A stretch of 59,106 bases of DNA from Lingula anatina (GCF_001039355.2 NW_019775559.1:223291-282396); one strand, 5' to 3'; shown: positions 10,871-24,700, numbered from the stretch's first letter. The notes: a model not told the origin generated them from the letters alone. Numbers and translations are program-made.

Positions 10871-13800
10871 ATGGCGTTTTCTAAATCAGCTTTGCTGGTA
10901 CTTCTGGCATTAATGTGTGAGCGGGCTGTCTATTTTACAGTCGAAAACTATGTAAATGATTTATGGACCAAAGCTTCAAATTCAAGTAACACCATATGCG
11001 ACACACTACAGGAGAACAACTACACAACCAATGATGCAGTATTTGCACATATGATGTTTGTAGGTAAGTGGTGAAAAAAAAATATTGACGACGTGATTGA
11101 TGATGTGACCTGTAGCCTTTGTCTTTTTTAAACCTTTTTCTGTCGGTTTGATCATCTGTCTGACTCTCTGTCTGTCTGTCTTCTCCAGTGGTGCTTATTT
11201 GTCCCTTGCCTGTTTGTTTGCTGTTCATCTCTTTGTCTCTCTGGACATTAAGAAAAGCATTTTGTACGCCTGAGATGGGGTTTCTTATTAAATAAGTGAC
11301 ATAATTCGTTTACCAATAGACAATATTACGTGAAAAATACTTTGACAAAATTTTCATAACAGTACGTGTTTATTTTTATTTTGGAAAAAAAAAACGAAAA
11401 AAAAAAAAAAACGGTTTGGATATCTAAGCTAAATTTTTCAATGTACTTTGCCTAACGTCAGCCGACGAAGAGGGCGTATTAATATTGTCTAATTGGGGCT
11501 CTATAACTCTTATCTGTTTTGCAAAACCTGCTTGATATTTATTTAAACTGACTAGTCACTGACATTTAACGCAAGGTGTGTCATTTTTAACTGTCCTTAT
11601 CTCTATGCTCATATTAACTATGACGTAAGTCACGTTTGTACCCTTGTTCTGAACGCAATGCGGTTACATGTATCATCAACAATAGATATACAGTTTTTGT
11701 GTACTAAAATATACATGCGTAGTATTATTTTCACAGAACTCCCTTATTATCAACACACGACGACATAATCTTTTAACTTGATAATCAGTACTCTTTTGCC
11801 AGGTGCATCAGCGTGTTTTGGAATATTTGGTGGTGCCTTCGCTGATGCATTTCTTCATCCAATTCCAACGCTGGGAGCAGGGTATGTTGTCCTCAGTATA
11901 GGTAAGTATGACAGTTACAATAATGCGTGCAGCTCGCATTTAACGAAATGCTATACACTGGCGAATCCGGGGCCTTTATAAGTTGGAGAGGAAGGGTATT
12001 ACATGTGAAAAAGGGGTAATTTCTTGTCTGGGTGTAACTCGTCTCATTCGTTATACCGTATTTAATTCTAAGTTATATTTAATTTTTATGGTGACTGGCG
12101 AAAAGCAGTGGCCTCTTAATCAAGAGAGAGTCACATGCTCGCTGCCCCTCGTCCCCCCCCCCCCTCGCCAATACACTATTGGATGTAGATGCATTTATTG
12201 TGGCGTACATAAAATATATCAAAAACATAAATTGTGTATGAAGAGTCTTACAAACATTGAGAACATTTTTTTGTTAAACACATTGTCAAACACAATGGAT
12301 ATATACGCTCATTAAAACCTCAATCTTAGGTTACATTTGCCACGGGCGCCTCACGATGAATTACTGTATATGTTTCCGTGTATTTTTTGCACATATTATG
12401 TTTCCACGTGTTTTGTTGAGTATGTCTACATATGGGTGCCGTGCTAAATCGGGCTCTCCTTTGAACAGTGATCACACGATGGGAGTCCTTTTAATCTCCC
12501 TGAAGATGCCGTATAGCGACATAGGCCTTTGTCCTTCTTGAAGATTGACACGTTGTTGATGCAGCCCGTAGGTTTTTTTTTTTATCAACCACATGACACA
12601 AAACCTACGGGCATACGGTTTGAAAAAGTTGTCAAAAGTTCAAAAAAGGCTACGGGGGTCTTAAATCCGTACGGACTTCCCGGTTCACCGTCCGCCTCCG
12701 CACAGACGTATGCCAAAAAAGACATTAAATTGCATGGCAAATGTGACCGAGGCTTTAATAGTCTTAAAAATGACAGACACATATACATATACATATACAC
12801 GCGCACGCTTGCATGCACACCCCAAATCTCTTTGGTTGTGTCTTGAGTACATTATTTTCATTCTCAGGTCTTGTTCTTCTGGAGTATGCTGCATATGAAG
12901 CTGAGACAAATGTAATGTTAAAGTAATCCGATAAAGTTTCATTTGTTTTAACAAATGATTTAAAAATTATTTATATTATTTGATATATGGTACATGTATT
13001 TCTCAAGAATTGTCTATTGTAATTAAACGGAATTTCATTTAATTAAATACATCTTTGTTACAGAGACTTATGCATTTGTTGTTATGTATGTATTTTTACC
13101 TGTGAACGCTTATTTACAAAGGATATTCGGAAGCATATTAAATATTGTAAAATTTAGTATAAAATGTTGTAAAAAATTCCTGTTAAACTTCCAGATAGTA
13201 AATTAAATTATCATCAATTTATATCAAACTTTATTTTCTTCCCAATGCTCTTTTTTTCTCACTAACCAAACTATCATATGCATAAAATTATCCACATTTC
13301 CTGTAAAACCTTTTCAAAACAATTACAGCATTCGTAATCCCAGCCTGTTGCATTCAGGATTAAAATGTGGTAGTGGTGCCTAACCATTGATTATAATTAT
13401 TTGATACGTTTTGATTTTCACGTGCATGACTCAATGTATTATAATAAATTATTCCAAAATTTCATTTGAACATATATGTGCATTGAACAGAATCAGTTTA
13501 ACATGCAGGTCCTATATGTGAGAGTTTTGTTTGGTGCTTCTTCACATGATGAGTCAAGTTGTTTTATGAGAAATGTCTTCTGTCTATATTATTTATATAT
13601 TATTTATATATTTGAGACAAAATGTTAAGGTAGAGTCAAGATAAATTCTGTATAACATTTATGAGAACTTGGAGCATTTTATCAATCGGAGAAAATAAAC
13701 TGTTCTATGAACTCGAAAATTGCTTTTTTTTTAATTTCACATTATGGCTCTGACATACGATAAGTGTATCCCTTCTGTGGACCAGGGACAAAAGAACGCC

Positions 13801-16209
13801 ATGTCCACAAATACAGTATATGAGGAATATAGTCATTTTTAATTTGTTTACGACATATTGCAGCCTTCAGCCGCCAGAGACCTTGTCTTAGCAGGACTTG
13901 CGACTACAGGTTTGGGACACGGTTGTATTGGGGCTGTCTTGCCGGTAGTGGGCGCTGCACAAGTGCCGGACAAAAATAATCGCAGACGATTTATTCACTG
14001 GTACTAACGACACGCATTTAAAAAAACTAATTGCATCTGTTATTAATATGATATTGCTTCTCATGATGCTTATCGTCAATATTTAATGTGAAACGAACAT
14101 TTGTACGTTATGTTATCTACCGGTAGTAACGTAAATTGCGTTTAAAATACTTCTCACGATGTGTGCCTTTCTGGCTAAACATCATTTGTGCATAACCTAT
14201 TGAAATACATTCCGTTATCTAATAAATCAGGTGTTCAAGCAAACATCGTATAAGGGCACCCTGTAATGATTTATTTGACATGCATAAATAAAGCCGATAT
14301 ATGATTACCAACACGCTTCATCATTCACAGGTATTACGTATGGAGAAATGTCGGGGCCATCATCGCTGACACATCACGCGCTGTCTTTGTCCAGTACGAA
14401 ATCGAGTTCTACATTAAGTATTTGATAGCTCCGGTTTCAGGCGCTCTATCTGACATACTAGTTTTGGCGGCCATTTTGGTCAGAAAAAAGCCGCCGGAAG
14501 AAAACCCGCCGCACTCCACCTGCAATGAAGGTAAGTTGACTGTCACTGAAAAAGTGACTTTCATGCTGTATATGCACTACTTATAGTAGAAGACTTACGA
14601 GTTTCACGTGGTCCCACTTATATAGCTACTATCACCATCATCATCATTATCACCAACATCATTCTTCGCCCTTTGCGAAACGACATTCTCAAACCCAGGC
14701 CTACCCAACTGCCAGACTCGGCACCGAATGATCCTGAATTCACCAGTAGATCGGACCACACTACCCGTTTTCAAGGTGTGTATCAGATCGCATTTCACAG
14801 TGTCAGACGCGACACCGCTCTTGCCTTGTACGCGATGTGATAGTGATGATTCTCAGCGAGGTTGAAAAGTATTGCATCACCACTTAAAATTTGTTCGGGG
14901 TATGATACTGTGAAATGCGATCTGATACGTAGGCCTACCTTGAAAACGGGTAGTGTGGTCCGATCTACCGGTGAATTCAGGATCATTCGGTGCCGAGTCT
15001 GGTAGTTGGGTAGGCCTGAAACCAACGTTGCATCTGTCTCATTATTCCTTGTGCACTTGTTTGCACTCGCATTTGGTCTCAGAACAGTGCCATGCATAAT
15101 GGTGATTATCTGATCATGAATGGGTTACATTTGGTCTGCCTCCCTTGGCCTTACCACAAGTAGTGTTCAAAATGTAAGACTGGGTTCCCATTCCTAGCTC
15201 GATCTAACAGGGTCGATCCACCTCCGGGGGGTTTCTCGCTAAATTGCTTTCAGCTGAAGCTGCTACACGATAATTAATTACCCCCTAGCAGCTCGAGACA
15301 GACATCTAAGCCGCTTAAGTTGATTGTAATTTAGCGAGAATCCCGTCAGAGATAAATCGCTTCACAGTTAGTACGATAGGGCCTGGGAATGGTCCCTAAG
15401 CTTCTGGTTACAATAAAATGCGGGCACTGTAGTTGTTATCAAATAACACCATTGTTAATTTAGCATTACACCTTCATGTATTTACCCTATACAGTACTTC
15501 TGTAGTATATAAACATGCATATTATACCGGTACATTTGTTTAACATTACAGGTACAACGCTGCCTAATGTTTTGTCATCGGCGTTTCAATTATGCAGAAA
15601 AGGGTGCCTGTTGAGTACATCATATCGTGGAAGGGAAAATATGTCACGGGGGTCGAATTTAAGAGCAGTTCTTAGGATTCTGTTGGTTAATTCTGCTGTC
15701 GTTGGATTTGGATTTCTTTACTTCCCGGTATGATGAAATCACTAAATCAACACAGCAATCAATAAAGTATCGATCTATCGCTCAAACAATTAATTGTAAA
15801 TCAAGTAAAACCGACATTTCTTTCTCCTCCCCTCCATTTAGTCCTTACAGGTCAGTCATTTCTTTCACAGACTAGATCATGACTACGAATTCTGATCAAA
15901 CTCAATTTGCCAACAATTTATTTCAATTTTGAATTGCAGTTCCTTACCATGTAATTTTTCAGATGATTACATTATACGAGTTGCAAGCATTTGGGCTTAA
16001 CGGAACTGTGGCTGGGCACCCGTTTCCATCTCCTTCAACTCAGCTTATCTTGTTTAATGAGGTTGTGGTAGTTTTTGTCATCCCTTTTACTCTCTACTGT
16101 CTTTATCCACGGATATGTCCCCGCGGCGGACCGCATTATATAACAAAGACATGTAAGTATAGAAAACATGTTGTTATATGCAATTTTGCAATTAAGTCGT
16201 ACAGAAAGT

Positions 16210-16284
<75 letters not shown>

Positions 16285-18533
16285 TAGTTCATCAAAATGC
16301 ACTCAATGTAAAAAAAAATGATAAATGATTAAAACTGTTAAAACGGAAATGCAGCTGCTATTTGAAATTCATGATAATCGATTTTAATTATAAATTTATT
16401 TTTTATCAGGGCTATATTCAGAGACTTTTTATTCCAACATACTGTATATTCTATTTCAAATGAAAGAACACTACGTAGAAATGCAGTTACTCCGAATAAC
16501 AAAATATTTTTTTTACAGTTTATGCCCTGAGTTCAAGAATAACCTGTCTTTTTTATTTTAGGAATGACCTGTCTTTTTTATTTTAGAACTGATAATGATT
16601 ATGGGATTTTTAAAGTATCTTTAAAAAAACAACTACATTCTAAAGCTTTTATGAATAATATCTTCTAACCCCTTTTTGTGTTTTAGGACATATTCATTAT
16701 ATCACTTAATTTTATGTCAATACTGTGGTAATTTGTAGTATTGAAAAAGATCACATGTTAAGGTTAATTTGAATTTCATAGTGCATATAACTGTAAAGCG
16801 CATTTCGTTTAACAAACTGTATACATGTATAATTGGCATAACAATTCGCATGACTAATGCTCTATTTAAGAAATAAACCTTACTATCATTTTTTCTTAGG
16901 TATTGGCATGGTCTTCTCCGTCATATCTGGGTTTGTCGCCATCATGCTAGAGACAGTTCGGAAAAAAGACAGCGAAAACAACCACGGCTATTCCACAATC
17001 AGTATATTTGCCCAAGGACCTCAATATAGTTTGATTGCACTCGCTGAAGTTTTTACAGAGCTTACAGGTACTCTTACACATGTCTTTTCCTCTATTTTTT
17101 TCAATCGTATTTCGCCATTCTTGTCAAGCAACATTCGACACGTGTTCAAGCAGCTCACTAGTGGTTATATTTTTTTCTCAGCTGCAGCTTGGTTTTTTCC
17201 TCTTCAACTGAAGTCAGCATGTTAACCTATGGTCATAATGTTCGTAAACGTGTACTGTATATATGGCGGTCATTTGGGCTAACATGAAATACTCCGTTCA
17301 CAGGTTCCGATACCGTCCTCCTCGTACCTAATAGCCGATCATTTTTTTGTGTGATATGCTTCGTTAACATATTTTATCCGAACGTAGTATCACTTTAAAA
17401 TACCGATGATGTGAAGACAGAAATTCACATATTCGTCCACGTCATCCAAAGAAACCTTTCTGTTCACGGCTTAAATCGTGGCCACTTGACTCCGACCCTT
17501 GGCTCCAACAGATTGAAATTAAAAGAATTACAACGTATTTGTTAACTTGATACATTTTGCAGGTACATGTACAGTACACATCATATCTCCTTATATAGGG
17601 TTTGGCAGTGTGTTTTTGTTTTTGTGTGTTATTGCTGTTGGTGGTGTGGACGTGGGGATGTTAGAAAGGAAGTGCGAGGGAAATTGGTCGGATTTTTTTG
17701 GTTAGCATGTTATCAATACAATATGTATAAAAAACAGCTACAGGGGGTTACAAAAGTATGGGGGACCCATTCGTAAAAATTAAGTGATTTGCGGTTTATT
17801 TTATGCTCAAAACATAATATATAAAAGACAGAAGAAAACCTGTGCATATTTTCAGTGATGGAGTACTCTTATATGGAGGCCCCCGATGGTATTAAGTGCT
17901 TCAGCATGGGCCTACACCAGGCGGCGCTGGGCCTGTCCTACTTGATTGCAGTTGGAATTGAAGCGTTGGTGAGAAAAACTCGGCCAGGTAAGATGTCTAT
18001 CATGAATATCGAACATATTCTAAGGGGCCATTGTACCATTTGGCATAGGCAACTGGTAAATAATGAAACAGTGATGTTATTCCAAAATGGGTCTAACCTG
18101 TGATCGACATTTCCAAATAGATGTAATACTTCTTAACAAGATTTGGAATTTATACGATTAATTTGTTTCATCACGTTTCGTTCATCTCAATCCTGTACGA
18201 AAGAACCTATACTAGTATATAGAAGTGGTCGCACGCATAAATAATGTCTTTGAAAGCATGTTATTAAAATTGCCATTGTTTGATTATACGAAAATTAAAA
18301 TTTTTTTAGGTTACAGTTAAGGCAAGTCACTGTATGTTATAATTATAGATATAAATTGTTTTTCTTTCTTTGTAGACTGGCATTTGTCTGATTTAGGGGA
18401 CATCTGTGGTGGCGATTCTCAATTGGAAAGTTTTCTGGGTATATTGGTCCTGTTAAGCGTAGTTTTTTCTCTCATCTTCCCTATGGTCACAAGAATTCCA
18501 AAGAAAAGACCAGGCTACACCAGACTGAGATGA
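10871..18533 (+). CDS. SLC15/POT (PTR2) family transporter-like protein, copy 1
   Basis: Exons: 10871-11063, 11803-11901, 12868-12911, 13864-14000, 14331-14530, 15552-15727, 15963-16152, 16900-17067, 17856-17987, 18376-18533. All introns are GT-AG and the phases join into 1497 nt, 498 aa, with no internal stop. What shows the family: a TM1 with C-E-R (E17, R18), the PTR2 signature region WYYVWRNVG (158-166), the TM7 stretch ITLYELQ (285-291), the TM10 region with E396 (ALAEVF), and MEYSYMEAP (404-412), which matches the EFAYSxAP block of SLC15A3/A4. Members are proton-coupled symporters of di/tripeptides or histidine in the plasma or endolysosomal membrane; the order of blocks here is closest to SLC15A4. 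Oddities: the first Glu of the ExxER proton-coupling motif is Leu14, the N-terminus is very short, and the TM1-TM2 loop carries NSS and NYT glycosylation sequons. The ATG at 10871 is chosen because the paralogue has it in the same context. Substrate and proton coupling are not established by the sequence. Confidence 0.88.
14696..15018. mobile_element. DNA transposon/MITE, 323 bp, 5-bp target duplication AAACC
   Basis: Inverted ends of about 110 bp: the left begins CAGGCCTACCCAACTGCC, the right ends GGTAGTTGGGTAGGCCTG. AAACC flanks both sides (14691-14695 and 15019-15023). The matching place in intron 5 of the paralogue (about 25810) reads CTCAAACCAATG with a single AAACC and no insert: an empty site. 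No coding frame. Confidence 0.85.
15178..15396. mobile_element. Intron-5 MITE shared by both SLC15-like copies (copy 1)
   Basis: Starts GACTGGGTTCCCATTCC and ends with an inverted CTGGGAATGGTCCC. The interior holds CGCTAAATTGCTTTCAGC mirrored by TTGTAATTTAGCGAG, and AATTAATTACCCCCTAGCAGC. The same element sits in the same intron position with the same flank in copy 2. Confidence 0.7.
16212..16281. repeat. (AT)n microsatellite in intron 7 of SLC15-like copy 1
   Basis: About 35 uninterrupted TA units. The paralogue has only about seven units at the matching place (near 27100), so it expanded or contracted after duplication. Confidence 0.9.
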
Positions 18534-18759
18534 AATATAAATATAAGGGTCTAAGGTGAAATTGGCAGATCTGCATCAACATGTATTGCAAATTATTTTT
18601 TTAAGTAACAATGGTGCATGGATGATCCAAACCTGTGTCCTTCATTCTGCATGCATTTTATCATTTCTTGCGATAATGTACCAGTCCTCAATACAACGAA
18701 GACGATGTTGTTATACATAGGGCTACTGTATGTACACGTACATGCAATTGCCAACATAA

Positions 18760-18765
18760 AATAAA
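18760..18765 (+). terminator. Candidate polyadenylation signal of SLC15-like copy 1
   Basis: AATAAA lies 227 nt after the stop codon, in sequence shared with the 3' flank of copy 2. No other close match is nearer on this strand. Confidence 0.4.
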
Positions 18766-18769
18766 TGGA

Positions 18770-20415
18770 GGTGAAGAACTTCCCAAAACAAGATTCGCAT
18801 TATCAATTACCGTAATTAATTACTTAGTTTCCTATTTCTTTGGCAATTTATTCACGAAAGCACTATTTCACACACACGGATATAAGGTTTATCATGCCAA
18901 AGACAGCGCATACAAGAGAAAATATTATCACTATTAACGAAAAGTGTATAGAAGAGTAAGGCGCAAATACGAAACAATTAAGATCACTTTATGTTTTAAC
19001 TGACAGACATTCTAGAAACATAATGAGCTTGCATTATATTATATAGACGTTGAATGTGATCTTTTTTCGTTACCGCAGATGACGCTGTGATTTGTTAGCA
19101 GAACAAAAGTCTTGAAGCTTTACTTCTTTTATTTAAATTAAATTTGTCCTGAATTGAAAAGGTTATTAAAAAAGTGACCCCTGGATTATTAGAATGTCTC
19201 AGCGGAAGTAATGTACAGTATTAAATTTCTGAAACGCACTGCTATACCTGCCGAATTTTGAGCAAGACAAAGCGAGCGCATTCTTCTATATTAGTGTAAT
19301 CCACCACAATTTTTGATTTGCTGAAAACACACCACAATTACTGAATACAGAATGGTGACCGCAGTAATTGTGAAATTCAGGTTCTTTCCCAGTAGAAGTT
19401 TAATGTTTTTGTCATCTTATCTTAAACTATTCTAACAACCAACAAAAGTGCATATTATGGAAGATTCAAAAGTAGAGATGCAAAGTGAAATGTGATCAAA
19501 TGGATTGGCAATTTGTGGTCGTACAATGTTGAAGAGAAATTCAGTTGAGCGAGAGCATGTAAAGTGAAAAACATTTTACCCCCATCCAAAAATAATTTCT
19601 GACTTGCATGCCACGAAAAAGGACTGATGGTTGAGGTATCTGGCTGGAACCTGGGGAAATAGACCTCATGGAGGAGGCCTTTATATTTGTGCAAGGCCAT
19701 GAATGTATATGTTGATCCATCTGTTTCATGGTCAGGCCAAGAGAGTAATTCGTGGTGTGTTGAATGTGACACCATTCGCAACAAACGCAATTATTAGTCA
19801 ATGTCTTACAACTTACAAGGCCCGTAATTACAATATGCATGCTAAAAAAAATTCGTTGCCTACTTTATGTTGGATCTTAGCTTAGCTTAGGCCAACGTGT
19901 TATTTGACAGTAGCAGGCTTCTCCCCTGGTCGTAAGATTTTATCCCCTCAAATCAGTCCACATAACAGCGTATTGATAACCAAATGGTTCATATTTTCTG
20001 GATCAATCAAAATGCTTTTCAGTCGTAAATTTTGATAAACCTGTTGAACAGAACTTTTCGCCCTTAAAATAAAAAATTCTCCTGGTTACACGCCCTCCCC
20101 TCAGGCGAACGTATCAGATACATGTAGTATATCACTTATTCTGGCAGTTCCGATTTCAAAATAAGTTATCAAATTATATATTGAACTTAAACTTTGGCTA
20201 GCAATGTGATATTGTTCCGCAGAAATAACACCTGCAAATATGAAACGAAGTGCAAAATTTTCAGCACTGCTATCACACCAAAACGTACAGCGACAGCATG
20301 AACGGGCACAAACAATAGATTAGATATCCCGACACTTACAATGGCCCAATGACGTCCGCAGTCTCTTTTGAAAGCTAAAGGCACAGCTTCCGTCCAAAGG
20401 TACACAATAGAGAGT
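18770..20415. other. Flank joining duplication units 1 and 2
   Basis: No supported exon. 18770-19542 matches 29930-31140 and 19600-20330 matches 9600-10090, which places the unit junction near 19.54 kb. Confidence 0.5.
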
Positions 20416-20727
20416 ACCGGAAGAGACAGGATTGTGCTGCAAGTGACGTGTAGTGGTGTAAGACGTGAAGCTGAGTGGTCATTTTTTAGCTGGAGCTGAA
20501 CGGGAGTGAAGATGTGGGCTCAGAGAAAAAAGCAGTTTTTCCAACAACATAGTGAGATAACATTTTTTCTTTAAGCACTATTTTGCACCTTCAAGTATCG
20601 TAACGCATTTTCATATCATGTACCTTTAATTTCTGTAAGAATTTTCTGCCCAAAATACCTAAAGAAAAAAAAAGTCATTTGACGTCACATGACTTCACAC
20701 TTCCGGCACAATCCTGTCTCCTCTGGT
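20416..20727. mobile_element. Inverted-repeat element present only in unit 2
   Basis: The left end ACCGGAAGAGACAGGATTGTG mirrors the right end CACAATCCTGTCTCCTCTGGT. The subterminal AAGTGACGTGTAG / CTTCACACTTCCGG region is also partly inverted. The matching upstream region of unit 1 lacks it. Target duplication not resolved. Confidence 0.6.
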
Positions 20728-21609
20728 AAACTCTTTTTTATAAAACTTCAAAACGCCTAGGTTACATTTGCCATCCGATGTCCATAAGGTACCCGTGTAT
20801 CGTCACACATCTTCCTTTTTGTACTGCGGCCGTATCACTGTGGAAGCAGGATTTACGGCATCCGCAGGCTCTTGGACTTTGTCAGCTTCAATCTTTTGAG
20901 AAAAATTAAATTTCTTCGGGAAGGGGTATGACTTACTTGATTACAACGACTATATGTGTAATCACTATAATGAATTTCAAATTCAGATTTTTGGACAGGC
21001 TGTTATTCTGTCAGACCTCCTTGGTTTGAGAAAGCGTTTTTTTTAATTGAAAGAAGTGAAAATATGACGAAAACTACCGTACATGTCAGAACTCATGGCA
21101 ACCTCTCGCGATTTCTCCAATTCATTTTATCAATCGGTACTCTGTCTTTCGTTTTCTAAGATAGCTAAAGTTTTTTTTTTTTTGCTTGTTAGCCTTCCAA
21201 AGTTTGAAACTGTAACAATTTTAGTATTTGACATCTTATTCAATTTAATCATTTATGTGTCAGGCACGTAGGGTGCAAACATCGAGAGGGGTGCGTGGGA
21301 TGGGGTGAAGGGGGAACGGTAACAAATTAGGGTGACAGGGGATTCCCCGCATCCCTTTTTTATCTGCGCTTATTACTGACTTGGTTACTACGAGACTTAA
21401 CTACCCGGTAGACTAAACTTCGCCCCCGGCTCCTGATAAGACGGTATGCTTCTATCATCGTGCAGCATACTTTTAAATCTTTGGAGATGCGTTCCTATTT
21501 CAATTATAATTCGTTTTGAATATACCGGGGCACTTATCAATAACTGACAGAATATCTGAACTTAAATTTCACTTTAATTAATGCAACAACGAGGGTTTTG
21601 CATCACAAG

Positions 21610-21753
21610 TCGGCTTGAGAGGTTTTATGATAAAATTCCTTGTTTTGATATACGTTTGTTCTAATAACTAACGTTCAACGACGTAGGGCAGTAACGCAGT
21701 GTATCTGTCACAATTGACCCGGTAGTTTTTCAGTGGTAGATGGACGCCTCACA
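21610..21753 (+). promoter_or_regulatory. Conserved proximal upstream region / 5' UTR of SLC15-like copy 2
   Basis: Counterpart of the region before copy 1. It retains the GATAAAATTC and GTTTGTTCTAATAAC blocks and GACCCGGTAGT, with a small insertion just before the start codon. Assigned by position and paralogue alignment only. Confidence 0.35.
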
Positions 21754-24700
21754 ATGGCGTTTTCTAAATCAGCTTTGCTGGTACTTCTGGCATTAATGTG
21801 TGAGCGGGCTGCCTATTTTACAGTCGAAAACCACGTAAATGAATTATGGACCAAGACTTCAAATTCAAGCAACACAACCGATGATGCAGTAATTGCACAT
21901 ATGATGTTTGTAGGTAAGTGATGAAAATAAGAAAATGATTGACAACCGGAAGATGTTATGTGATTAGTAGCTTCTGTCCTTTTTCACCTTTATCTGTCCG
22001 TGTGATTATCTGTCTGTCTGTCTGTCTGTCTGTCTGACTCTCTGTCTGTCTGTCTTCTCCAGTGGCGATTATTTGTCCCCTGCCTGCCTATTTGTTTGCT
22101 GTCCATCTTTTTGTCTCTCTGGACATACAAAAACATTTTGTATGCCTGAGATGGGTTTTCCTTTAGATCAAGTACCATAACTCGTTTACCTATGGACAAT
22201 TTTACGTGAAAAATACTTTGACAAAATGTTTATACCAGTAAATGTACATTTTGGCATGAAAAGGGTTTGGATTACTAAGCTAAGTTTTTCAATTGCACTT
22301 TGCTTGACGTCAGTTGACAAAGAGGCCCTATTAATATTGCTTATTGGGACTCTATAACTCTTATCTGTTTTGCAAAACCTGCTTGATATTTATTTAAACT
22401 GACTAACCACTGAGATTTAACGCAAGGTGCGTCATTGTAACTGTACTTATCTCAATGCTCATATTGACTATGACATAAGTCACGTTTGTAGGCCTACCCT
22501 TGTTCTGAACGCAATGCGGTTACATGTATCATCAACAATAGATTATACAGTTTTTGTGCACTAAAATAAACATGCGTAGTATTATTCTCACAGACCTCTC
22601 AGTGGGGGATTTAGGGGGATGTCAGGGAGTCTTCCCTTCGATTTCTGAAAAAAATCACACCAATGGTCCTCTCTTGAAATTAGAATATTGACTAGCTGAA
22701 AGATAGTTCTGAACCGTACTAAATGGCACCGCTTGCCCTCTAAAATACCAAAAAAATTAGGGGCCGAACCTCACGCCACGGGGTGAGGGGGTTAAGGGTC
22801 GGATTTGCATCCGCGGACCCCCTTCAAATTATCCTGGATAGGCCTTGTCCCTTAATTATCCACATGCAACGGCATAATCTTTTAACTTGAATATCGCTTT
22901 AATTAGTACTCCTTTGCAGGTGCATCGGCGTGTTTTGGGATATTTGGTGGAGCCTTCGCTGATGCATTTCTTCATCCAATTCCAACGCTGGGAGTAGGGT
23001 ATGTTGTCTACAGTATAGGTAAGTATGACAGCTACAATTGTGTGTGCAGCTCGCATAGAATGGAACGATATACACTGGCGAATCCGGGACCTTTATAAGG
23101 GGGGGGGGGGCATTGAATGTGCAAAAATACAACCAAAGACGAAGATAATTTAACTGTTATATATATAGTTCAAATATTAACTGGGTATCGTCTCACTCGT
23201 TATACTGTATTTTATCTTAAGTTATATATTTTATGGAGACTGGAGGGAAGCAGTGGCCTCGAAAGCTAAGAGTGAGTCACGTGCTCGCTGTGCCGCCCCC
23301 TCCCCATTGCGCTATTGGATTAAGATGTATTTACTGTAGCGTACATGAAAATATAAAAAACGAGAGCGCAGACCTCCGCCAAGGCAGCGATTTTTTATTA
23401 TTATTGATTGATTATTGATCCGGATCACCACCAAAAACTTATCACTTCTAAGTTAACCCATTTCCCACCTACCCTAAAAATGTCATTAAAATCGGTCCAT
23501 AATTTTTTGAGTTAGGTTGATGGCAAACAGACAGACAGGGGTGAAAACATAACCTCCTTGGCGGAGGTTAAAAAACATAAATTGTGTATAAAGAGTCTTA
23601 AATACATTGAAAACCTTTGTTGTCAAACACATGTAAATATGCGCTCATTAATTTAGCTTAGGTTACATTTGCCACGGACGCCGTACGATGAAATAGCATA
23701 TGGATTTCCGTGCAATTTTGGGGGGGCATAATATGTTTGACGGGCTTCGGTGAGTATGTCATGAATAAATGCTGTGCTAAATCGGTTTGTCCTTTGAAAA
23801 GTGATCACACGCAGGGAGTCCTTTCAATCTCAGTGCAGATGCCGTATATCATCCGTACGTCTTTCTTGAGGTTGACTCGTTGATGCGGTCCCGTGGGTTT
23901 TATTCAGCAACCACGTGACATAACACGTACAGGCACACGATCAGAAAATATCGTCAAAAGTTTCAACTTGAAAAAATCGTCTGTACTATTTTAGGCCCTA
24001 CCCGGTTCTCTGTCCGCCTTCGCAGAAATGTCAAAAAGAGACACTGTGCGGACATCGCATCGCATGGCAAATGTGTCCTAGGCTTTAATCTTAAAAATGA
24101 AACACATATATACACACCTTAACCCATATCTGTGAAGTATTGATGATATTATTTTCATTCTCAGGTCTTGTTCTCCTGGAGTGTGCTGCATATGAAGCTA
24201 AGGCAAATGTAATGTTAAAGTTATTTGATAAAGTTCCGTTTGTTAAATGGTTTATATTAATTAGATATATGTTACATGTATTTTTCAATAACTGTCTATC
24301 ATATTTTAACGTAATTTTATTTAATTAAACTCATTATAGTTACTGAAACCCATAAGTATTTGCTTGCAAGCTTAACCAATATTCCCATAGCTCTCAATAT
24401 GAAAAGTAAAGTCTGAAAATGCAATGCCGAAAAAGCGTTTCGATTTTTTAATCCGCAAGCTGTTATTTACAAAGAGTATTCGGCAGCAAAGAAATTAATT
24501 GTTGTTACACTGTAGTTAGTTAAACTAACTGATAGTCAATAAATGTTTTAATATCATTCACTTTCCAATATATTGGCCCTTTTCCACCAACCAAACTATC
24601 ATATGCACAGAATTATCCACATTTCCTGTAAAATAATTTCTCGGACACAGTGGCAGTATTCGCAATCACAGACTGTTGCATCCTGGGCCCCGTTACTAGA

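Larger units (their letters stand above)
9590..19542. repeat. Tandem segmental duplication, unit 1
   Basis: Contains SLC15-like copy 1 plus about 1.2 kb of upstream and 1.0 kb of downstream flank. Its start aligns with about 19.6 kb (CTGATAGTTGAGGTATC against CTGATGGTTGAGGTATC, CATGGTCAGGCCAA, and the block near 9.8-10.07 kb with 20.03-20.31 kb). Its end aligns with about 31.13 kb (GTTGAAGAGAAATT). Exons, introns and flanks are collinear with unit 2. Boundaries are approximate. Confidence 0.8.

Noticed and set aside
14604-15097. Open frames of 64 and 100 codons on the minus strand
   Set aside because: They read through the inverted-repeat element at 14696-15018 and mirror each other; no coding evidence.
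15963-16328. Long frame continuing past the donor at 16153 into a run of Ile-Tyr
   Set aside because: The tail is the (AT)n microsatellite in intron 7; the donor and the paralogue show the exon ends at 16152.
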